64,000 nt of DNA from Listeria monocytogenes (GTDB lineage Bacteria > Bacillota > Bacilli > Lactobacillales > Listeriaceae), in assembly GCF_013282665.1 (NCBI RefSeq), contig NZ_CP054041.1:1250501-1314500 (forward strand), given 5' to 3'. Positions 58,524 through 64,000 of this stretch are shown here, one piece after another. Both the position numbers and the translations under genes were made by a program. Position 1 is the stretch's first letter. The number at the start of each line of letters is the position of its first letter. The notes beneath the pieces are model-generated. The model ran no database searches. It saw only the letters and a program-made list of their open reading frames with translations, and was not told where the DNA came from.

Positions 58524-58946
58524 ATGGAAGTCATACTAAAAATTGGGATTTTAGGTTTTGGTGCGATGTTTGGATACTTGTTTGGGGAAGTGGATTTATT
58601 GGTAAAAGTGCTGGTGTGCTTTATTGTAGCTGACTATATTTCTGGGCTACTCGCTTCAGGGTATCTTGGGGAACTTAGCAGCAAAATGGGTTTCAAAGGA
58701 ATCGCGAAAAAAATTGCTATCTTAATTTTAGTGGCTATTGCGCATCAAATAGATTTGATTCTGGGAACGCATAATACGACGCGGGATGCGGTTATCTTTT
58801 TCTATTTGGCGAATGAGCTGATTTCTATATTGGAAAATTTCGTTCGAATGGGGATGAAGGTCCCGGAAGTATTGAAAAATTTAATTTTGATTTTTGATGC
58901 TAAATCAGGGGACGAGGAGGAAAAGCATGACAAAGATATGGATTGA
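58524..58946 (+). CDS. Holin (phage_holin_4 type)
   Basis: A 140-residue membrane protein with hydrophobic segments (about 6-22, 30-52, 65-85) and the motif DYISGLLASGYLGELSSKMGFKGIAKK of the toxin-secretion/phage-lysis holin family. It lets the amidase reach the wall to release tailocin particles. AAGGAGG precedes the ATG, and its end overlaps the amidase gene by 20 bp. Confidence 0.9.
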   Translation: MEVILKIGILGFGAMFGYLFGEVDLLVKVLVCFIVADYISGLLASGYLGELSSKMGFKGIAKKIAILILVAIAHQIDLILGTHNTTRDAVIFFYLANELISILENFVRMGMKVPEVLKNLILIFDAKSGDEEEKHDKDMD

Positions 58947-59460
58947 CGCCGGTCATGGTGGTAGGGATCCGGGCGCAAGCGGGAACGGTCTTGTTGAAAA
59001 AAATTGGGTGCTTGCAACTGCGAAACAGCTTCAAACAGAACTAGTAAAAGCTGGATTTGAAGTAGGAATGACGCGAACAAATGATACTTTTTTAGAATTA
59101 CGTGAACGTGCAAAAAAAGCAAATAGTTTTAAAGCTGATTTGTTTCTTTCACTTCATTTTAATGCAGGTGGCGGCAAGGGTTACGAAGATTATATTTACA
59201 CATCGGTTCCGGCTAGAACTAAGATAATTCAAAAAACGATTCACAAAAATGTTATGGTAAAAGTAACTAAACATGGCATTCGTGATCGAGGTATGAAAAA
59301 AGCTAACTTCGCGGTTTTAAGAGAAACGGAAATGGACGCGATTTTATTAGAAGCCGGCTTTTGTGATAGTACGGATGTGACTATTCTTAAATCGAATGTA
59401 TATCAGCGAGATTATTGCTTAGGAATTTTGGCAGGAGTGAAAGAGATTTTTAAAGATTGA
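58927..59460 (+). CDS. N-acetylmuramoyl-L-alanine amidase (endolysin)
   Basis: A 177-residue Amidase_3 enzyme with zinc ligands His10 (IDAGHGGRDPGASG), Glu24 and His77 (LSLHFNAGG) and the catalytic Glu in LLEAGFCDS. It is the catalytic domain alone with no wall-binding domain, shorter than Listeria phage endolysins. It cuts the bond between MurNAc and L-Ala and lyses producer cells with the holin. ATG 58927 follows GAGGAGG; the frame upstream to 58894 is rejected. Confidence 0.92.
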   Translation: MTKIWIDAGHGGRDPGASGNGLVEKNWVLATAKQLQTELVKAGFEVGMTRTNDTFLELRERAKKANSFKADLFLSLHFNAGGGKGYEDYIYTSVPARTKIIQKTIHKNVMVKVTKHGIRDRGMKKANFAVLRETEMDAILLEAGFCDSTDVTILKSNVYQRDYCLGILAGVKEIFKD

Positions 59461-59518
59461 TACAGAAATAACTTTTTAGAACAACATATTAAAACATAAA
59501 CAACAAGGGGGACTTAAA

Positions 59519-60790
59519 ATGACTGAAATTGTAAAAGAATTTGATATAAAAAAAGCACAAGATAACTTAGCGGTTCAGGTAAACTGTTGGGCACCGTTCC
59601 AATTTGTAATGATTAGTGATTTGTATATATATGGCGTGGAACAACCAGCTCTTACTTATCCAGATAACGCAACGATTTACCAAATTGATAATAATGGAGA
59701 GGTTAGGGGTAAAATGCTTCTTAAAGGGGGCACACATAACTCTGCGTATGGTGTAAAAACGATTGATGGTAAAGATTATATCTACGCTCCGATTCACACA
59801 GCTAGTGGAAATAAAGTAGCTCATAAATTCGAATTTGTAAAAGATACAACGATTACCGAATATTCTTCAAACGTAACCAAATTAGGCGATTTTGGTGTGA
59901 AAAAATCTTTTAATGTTAATATTGTGAATGATGATGTATTTGTTTTTACTCTATTAGAAGATAATACAGCAACAGTGATGAAATTTACACTTTCAGAATT
60001 CGAGCAAGGTGCAACAGATAGTGCGATTAAATTTGATATTGGCGATAAAGGTTATGGATACTTACAAGGCTTTGCAGGGTTTGGCGATAAAGTATATATT
60101 GCAGTTGGCCCTGGTGGGACACCAAGTAAGCCTGGGAGCCAATGCTACTTGTATACACACTCCTTAATAGATGGTAGCTTGTATGATAAACAATGGATTT
60201 CTTGGGGGACAGACGATGAACTCGGAGAACCGTTTAATCAATCGCATGAGCCTGAAGGAATGGCATTTTTTGTAAGTAAAACGGGTGAGCCAGTTTTAGT
60301 TCAAACTGTTTTTACTGGGGGATATGGGCCGGGTGGAGGAGCAGTCCAACGCCGAAATAAACTATATACAATTACAAACTTAAATAATAGCGAGGATTTT
60401 GCAGGTAGATTTAATCGTAAAAGACCTGCATCTGCTATGATTTATGAAGATTCACTTAAAGGCAATAATGGGAACGTAGCATATATGACGCGGGATATCT
60501 CCAATTATGAATATATTGTAGTAACATGGATGCATGGTGATGGGGTAAGACGTAATCAAAGTTTCCGTGTGAAAAATTTACTAGAATATTCGCGAATAGA
60601 CCTTTCTAATGTAGTGTTACAAAGCGATGGTTTTGCTACGGTTTACTACTTTATTGTAGACATCACAGGTTCTCAAATGCGTGTCCTTTATTCAAGAGCA
60701 CGAAGAATGAAACCAACAGGCTGGGATGCTTTAGCTGATCCTTACGCAAACTCTGTAGTTCTTTCCGTAGAAGGTTATGGATTACGATAA
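59519..60790 (+). CDS. Accessory protein behind the monocin, possible beta-propeller of helveticin/TagC type
   Basis: A 423-residue soluble protein behind AAGGGGGA, with no signal peptide. It has repeated beta-strand blocks (DYIYAPIHTA, KVYIAVGPGG, VLVQTVFTGGYG, HEPEGMAF) that suggest a propeller, and the EPEGM region recalls the E.EG motif of TagC/phage P68 receptor-binding and helveticin J-like proteins. The resemblance is weak and unverified. It starts TEIVKEFDIKKA, similar to the fibre genes' starts. Its place between the lysis genes and a terminator is where phages carry extra cargo genes. Confidence 0.55.
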   Translation: MTEIVKEFDIKKAQDNLAVQVNCWAPFQFVMISDLYIYGVEQPALTYPDNATIYQIDNNGEVRGKMLLKGGTHNSAYGVKTIDGKDYIYAPIHTASGNKVAHKFEFVKDTTITEYSSNVTKLGDFGVKKSFNVNIVNDDVFVFTLLEDNTATVMKFTLSEFEQGATDSAIKFDIGDKGYGYLQGFAGFGDKVYIAVGPGGTPSKPGSQCYLYTHSLIDGSLYDKQWISWGTDDELGEPFNQSHEPEGMAFFVSKTGEPVLVQTVFTGGYGPGGGAVQRRNKLYTITNLNNSEDFAGRFNRKRPASAMIYEDSLKGNNGNVAYMTRDISNYEYIVVTWMHGDGVRRNQSFRVKNLLEYSRIDLSNVVLQSDGFATVYYFIVDITGSQMRVLYSRARRMKPTGWDALADPYANSVVLSVEGYGLR

Positions 60791-60802
60791 TTTAATATAA
60801 GA

Positions 60803-60836
60803 ATCCCCCTTACCATACTCGGTAAGGGGGTTTTAG
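60803..60836. terminator. Bidirectional terminator
   Basis: CCCCCTTACC (60805-60814) pairs perfectly with GGTAAGGGGG (60821-60830), followed by TTTTAG, between the convergent monocin and nucleotidase genes. Confidence 0.85.
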
Positions 60837-60848
60837 TTATAGTCTCAA

Positions 60849-63200
60849 TTAACTTCTCTTCCGCAAAACATAAAGTGCAGTAGTCGTTAAAACAATACCA
60901 AATACAGTTGCAAATCCAGCTGTATCACCAGTTGTTGGTAAGGACGTATTAGAGGTTCCTGTTGTTGATGGGTTTGGTGTTGTAGTTGTAGGATCTTCGG
61001 TAGTGGTAGTTCCGCCATTTGTGCCGGAGCCGTTACCGTTATTTGTTCCACTATTTCCATCTGTTCCACCGTTATTTCCGTTTCCATTACCGTTGTCCGT
61101 GCCGCCGTTACCGTTATCTGGAGGAGTCGTTGCCGCGGCTTGGACCGTTGCTTGGAAAGTGGTGCTGTATCCGTTCGGGTCAGTGATAGTTGTTGTAATT
61201 TGGTCGCCTTTTTTAAGGTTTAAAGAGGTTACATCTACGGAAAACTTGCCGTTTGCGTCAGCAGCTGCGTTCGGTCCAGCAGCAAGCGCCATTCTTGCAT
61301 TAGCAGTTGCTTTTTGAACAGAAACTGTAGCTCCTGGTAAAGTAGTTCCAGTTAGATTTTTGTCTTTTTCAGCTAGTTTGTTGATTTTTGTTGCGTCTTT
61401 GATTGCTTTGATAGCTGCATCTTCGGTTTCTTTGTCGATTTCAGCTTTTGATTTGTAGACTTTACGTCCTTCTTTTTGAGCTGTAATGACTTTTTCAGCA
61501 GCTTTTTGGTCTTTGATGTAGTTGATGAATGTTTCAGTATCTGGGTCGATTGCAGTTACTAAGTTTGCTTTTTTGAAGGCGGAGAATCCATCGCCACCGC
61601 CAAATAGGAAGTCATTGATTACGACTTTGTATTTTTGGTCAGCTTTTAAAGGTGTTCCGTCTTCTGTTGTAACACTCGCAACTTTGTATGCGTGATCCAA
61701 ATCATCTGTATCTGTGAAAGTGTATTTTAGTCCAGAAATTTGTAGGAAATAAGTTTGGTTGCTTAAATATTGTTGGTTTAATGCTTCCAAAATATCAGCG
61801 CCAGTCATTTCTACTACTTGCAAAATGTTACCAAATGGTTGAACAGCTTGAGCCGCGCCCCACGTGATTTCATTTTGGCCATTAGCGAGGCGAGTAGCAA
61901 GATCAGAACGGATTCCGCCGTTGTTAGTCATGGCAAAGTCGACATCGGCGCCGGCTTTGTTTGCCATGTAACGTTGCGCATCCGTAATCATATTACCAAG
62001 CTCGGATTCTTTATCATCAATTGCTTTGTTGTCTGGATTTGTGTCACGAGAAATAACGTCTTTATTCGCTAGTCCGATAGTTTCGTTGATAACCCCTTCA
62101 ATGCGACTTTTCGCATCTTCAGTTACTGCTGTAATATCGGCATTTGGTGTGACGCTTCTCGTGTTGTATGTAATTTTAGCGTCAGGTGGTGTAACGAAAT
62201 CGCCAGTAGTTTTATCAAGTTCGCCAGTTACATCTGAAAAAGCTTTACCATTGTTGTAACTTTGAACGATACGAGTTTTTCCGACTAATCCATTTGTGTA
62301 TTGGTGATTGTGACCTGCAAGAACTAAATCGACCGAGTTATTTGGGTCTAATTCATTTGCTTTTGTGATCATATTAGCAGCTTCCCCAGCTACATCTTGT
62401 TTTGTTCCAGTGTTAGGATTTCCAGTAGAAAGTGCTGGAACGTGAGATAGAACAACGATTGCGTTAACGCCTTGGCCTCTAAGTTCAGCAGAGTATTTGA
62501 CAATAGTTTCTGCTTCATCAAGGAAATCGTAGTCTTTAATATGATTTGCAAGAACTAAATTAGGAATTTCTGTTGTAACGATACCGATGAAGCCCACTTT
62601 GACACCATCAATTTCTTTTACATAGTATGGTAAAAAGCCTTCTGCGACTGTGTTTGTTCCTTTGTTGACTACGTTAGCTGCGACGATTTTCATGTCACTT
62701 TTAACGCGTGGATAAGCTTCTACGATCGGTCCAAATTTGTTTGTAGAGACCCCGTCCAAAATTCGTTTGTATTCAGGTAGTCCTTCATCAAACTCATGGT
62801 TACCTAATGTGCCGACTTCGAAATTCATTTTTTGGAGAACTTTCATTGTGGGCTCATCTTGAAGTAAACCTGATACTGCTGGACTTGCGCCGACCATGTC
62901 GCCCGCTTGAACACGGATAGCATTGTCAGTTGTCGCCCCAGGATTTGCCTGTAAAAATGAGTTAGTGGCATTATCCAAATTGGTAGCTAAGTAATCTGCT
63001 CCGCCAATTGGTGAGCCTGATGCATCTTTAGAGGCTGTTTCAAGCGCTCCGTGGAAATCATTTATTCCCAAAATCTGAATGGGAACCGTATCCGCTGCTG
63101 CTTGTGCTGTTGTCCCGGTGAATGGTGCTGTAAGTCCGATTGTGAGCCCTGCTACGAGTAAAACATGTGTAGTTTTCTTGAAAAATTTGTTCACTTTCAC
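60849..63200 (-). CDS. LPXTG-anchored 5'-nucleotidase
   Basis: A 783-residue wall-anchored enzyme. Signal peptide about 1-35, metallophosphoesterase domain about 40-330 (ILGINDFHGALE and LGNHEFDEG with metal ligands), 5'-nucleotidase C-terminal domain about 360-560 (MTNNGGIRSDLA), a spacer domain (about 600-700), a Gly/Asn/Thr-rich linker (NGNGNGNNGGTDGNSGTNNG) and the sorting signal LPTTGD with RKRS tail. It removes phosphate from extracellular nucleotides, which releases adenosine in related pathogens. GGGAGAGTG precedes the ATG. Confidence 0.93.
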   Translation of the reverse strand: MKVNKFFKKTTHVLLVAGLTIGLTAPFTGTTAQAAADTVPIQILGINDFHGALETASKDASGSPIGGADYLATNLDNATNSFLQANPGATTDNAIRVQAGDMVGASPAVSGLLQDEPTMKVLQKMNFEVGTLGNHEFDEGLPEYKRILDGVSTNKFGPIVEAYPRVKSDMKIVAANVVNKGTNTVAEGFLPYYVKEIDGVKVGFIGIVTTEIPNLVLANHIKDYDFLDEAETIVKYSAELRGQGVNAIVVLSHVPALSTGNPNTGTKQDVAGEAANMITKANELDPNNSVDLVLAGHNHQYTNGLVGKTRIVQSYNNGKAFSDVTGELDKTTGDFVTPPDAKITYNTRSVTPNADITAVTEDAKSRIEGVINETIGLANKDVISRDTNPDNKAIDDKESELGNMITDAQRYMANKAGADVDFAMTNNGGIRSDLATRLANGQNEITWGAAQAVQPFGNILQVVEMTGADILEALNQQYLSNQTYFLQISGLKYTFTDTDDLDHAYKVASVTTEDGTPLKADQKYKVVINDFLFGGGDGFSAFKKANLVTAIDPDTETFINYIKDQKAAEKVITAQKEGRKVYKSKAEIDKETEDAAIKAIKDATKINKLAEKDKNLTGTTLPGATVSVQKATANARMALAAGPNAAADANGKFSVDVTSLNLKKGDQITTTITDPNGYSTTFQATVQAAATTPPDNGNGGTDNGNGNGNNGGTDGNSGTNNGNGSGTNGGTTTTEDPTTTTPNPSTTGTSNTSLPTTGDTAGFATVFGIVLTTTALYVLRKRS

Positions 63201-63387
63201 ACTCTCCCTTTTTTCGCCAGTGGCAATTTTGTAAGCGCTAACTCATAGGTGCCTAGCTATAATTGTAGCAAAGTGGAATCTCCCTAGCAATAGGAAATAT
63301 GGATTTTGTGTAAATGTAGTGATAATATTTGGCTATATTTTCATTTCGGTGGAAAAAAGGGTAAACTAGAGAAAAAGGAGGGATAAG

Positions 63388-64000
63388 ATGGATATCTCAA
63401 GTACGGAAATATGGGATGCAATTAGGAGAAATAGTTATTTGCTATATTATCAACCAAAAGTAGATGCGAAAACGAATAAAATTATTGGTTTTGAAGGATT
63501 GATTCGATTAAAAACGGCAACAACCATTTTGACTCCAATTGATTTCTTTGATGATATTGTCCTTTTAAATGCAACGCGGGAAATGCAAGATTTTGTTGCT
63601 GAAACAGCGATAAAACAGATTAATCAGCTAGGAGGACGCTTTTCAATTTCGATTAATATTCCGGCGCATTATGTAGCAAGCAGTACATATATGACTTTTT
63701 TACATGATTATGTGAAAGAACATTTAAAGTATCCGGAATGCTTAGAAATAGAGATTATCGAACGGGGCGAAATTACGGAACTTGCTATCGCGGATAAAAA
63801 CTTACGAAAAATAAAAGACCTTGGTGTCAAAGTGAGTATGGATGACTTTGGGAAAGGTTACAGTTCACTGGCGTATTTGCGCAGCTTGCCGATTGATATT
63901 GTGAAAACAGATATGTCTTTTATCGCATTACTAAAAACAGATCGAAAACAACAAATTATTATTCGCGCGATTGTCAATTTGTGCCATGATTTAGGTGGGA
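63388..64000 (+). CDS. pdeB: EAL-domain c-di-GMP phosphodiesterase, 5' part (PdeB-like)
   Basis: The frame starts at ATG 63388 behind AAGGAGGG and stays open to the right edge, so only about 204 residues are seen. It is an EAL domain from its first residues (YYQPKVDAKTNKIIGFEGLI, with EGL at the EAL site), then Asn in SINIPAHYV, Glu in EIEIIERGE, the double Asp in MDDFGKGYSS and Lys in DIVKTDMSF. The catalytic set is therefore largely kept. In L. monocytogenes a PdeB gene lies next to the LPXTG nucleotidase; the name rests on that memory. Confidence 0.85.
   Translation, partial: MDISSTEIWDAIRRNSYLLYYQPKVDAKTNKIIGFEGLIRLKTATTILTPIDFFDDIVLLNATREMQDFVAETAIKQINQLGGRFSISINIPAHYVASSTYMTFLHDYVKEHLKYPECLEIEIIERGEITELAIADKNLRKIKDLGVKVSMDDFGKGYSSLAYLRSLPIDIVKTDMSFIALLKTDRKQQIIIRAIVNLCHDLGG

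Noticed and set aside
48928..59460. Calling the monocin region a complete prophage
   Set aside because: No integrase, excisionase, terminase, portal, protease, capsid or replication genes are present; only regulation, tail and lysis genes are there.
61003..61317. A 104-codon + strand frame over the nucleotidase linker
   Set aside because: It is Pro/Val-rich only because it is antisense to the Gly/Asn/Thr linker; no ribosome site.

Overview
The window reads as a chromosomal segment of Listeria, most likely L. monocytogenes. It is AT-rich Firmicute DNA with strong AGGAGG ribosome sites, LPXTG-type surface proteins, the sigma-54 mannose PTS operon (mptACD-like), chitinase ChiB, the lmaDCBA antigen genes and a tail-only F-type monocin cluster. 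Gene names and literature links come from memory; no database was searched.

Layout. 1-2.2 kb: end of an O6-alkylguanine-DNA alkyltransferase, a pentapeptide-repeat protein, a D-2-hydroxyacid dehydrogenase and tRNA-Lys(CTT). 2.4-6.2 kb: an accessory island beside the tRNA with an LXG (type VII secretion) polymorphic toxin, a probable immunity gene and several decayed or orphan genes. 6.2-8.4 kb: a TM2-domain protein and an aldo/keto reductase-MerR operon with a clear MerR-type promoter (19-bp spacer). 8.7-30.5 kb: a locus bracketed by two homologous PrfA/Crp-type regulators. 30.7-34.5 kb: mannose PTS operon, DUF956 and DUF2200. 34.5-48.7 kb: polysaccharide pyruvyl transferase-like protein, ArsR with a quinone/nitro-compound detoxification pair, chiB, a ROK kinase, a two-gene ABC exporter, AraC regulator, esterase, an EAL phosphodiesterase (PdeD-like) and a third Crp-type regulator. 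48.9-60.8 kb: the monocin, with an ImmA-like protease and CI-like repressor divergent from lmaDCBA, tail, receptor-binding, holin and amidase genes, and an accessory gene at the end. 60.8-64 kb: an LPXTG 5'-nucleotidase and the start of a second EAL protein (PdeB-like).

The most unusual system is at 8.7-30.5 kb. It encodes a complete F1 head (alpha, gamma, beta, epsilon, with intact nucleotide-binding motifs), a single-span b-delta fusion, and a c-like rotor subunit. At the aligned position of the essential ion-binding carboxylate in helix 2 the rotor has Val60, and the rest of that helix is also uncharged. No recognisable a subunit is present; a small five-span membrane protein closes the ATPase set. 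The same gene run contains two large membrane-anchored proteins (1946 and 759 residues) that share an N-terminal domain and carry Fn3-like repeats, and a 1991-residue sortase-anchored protein with seven Ig-like repeats. My inference is that this is not an ATP synthase but an F1-type ATPase whose rotation or ATP hydrolysis serves something else at the cell surface. It recalls, by analogy only, the F1-like ATPases of mycoplasmas. This is a hypothesis.

The monocin has no capsid, portal, terminase or integrase genes, so it is a tailocin rather than a prophage. Its tail-chaperone pair has a textbook -1 frameshift heptamer, and three consecutive tail-fibre genes share an N-terminal motif. Both ends of the monocin neighbourhood carry a c-di-GMP phosphodiesterase gene.
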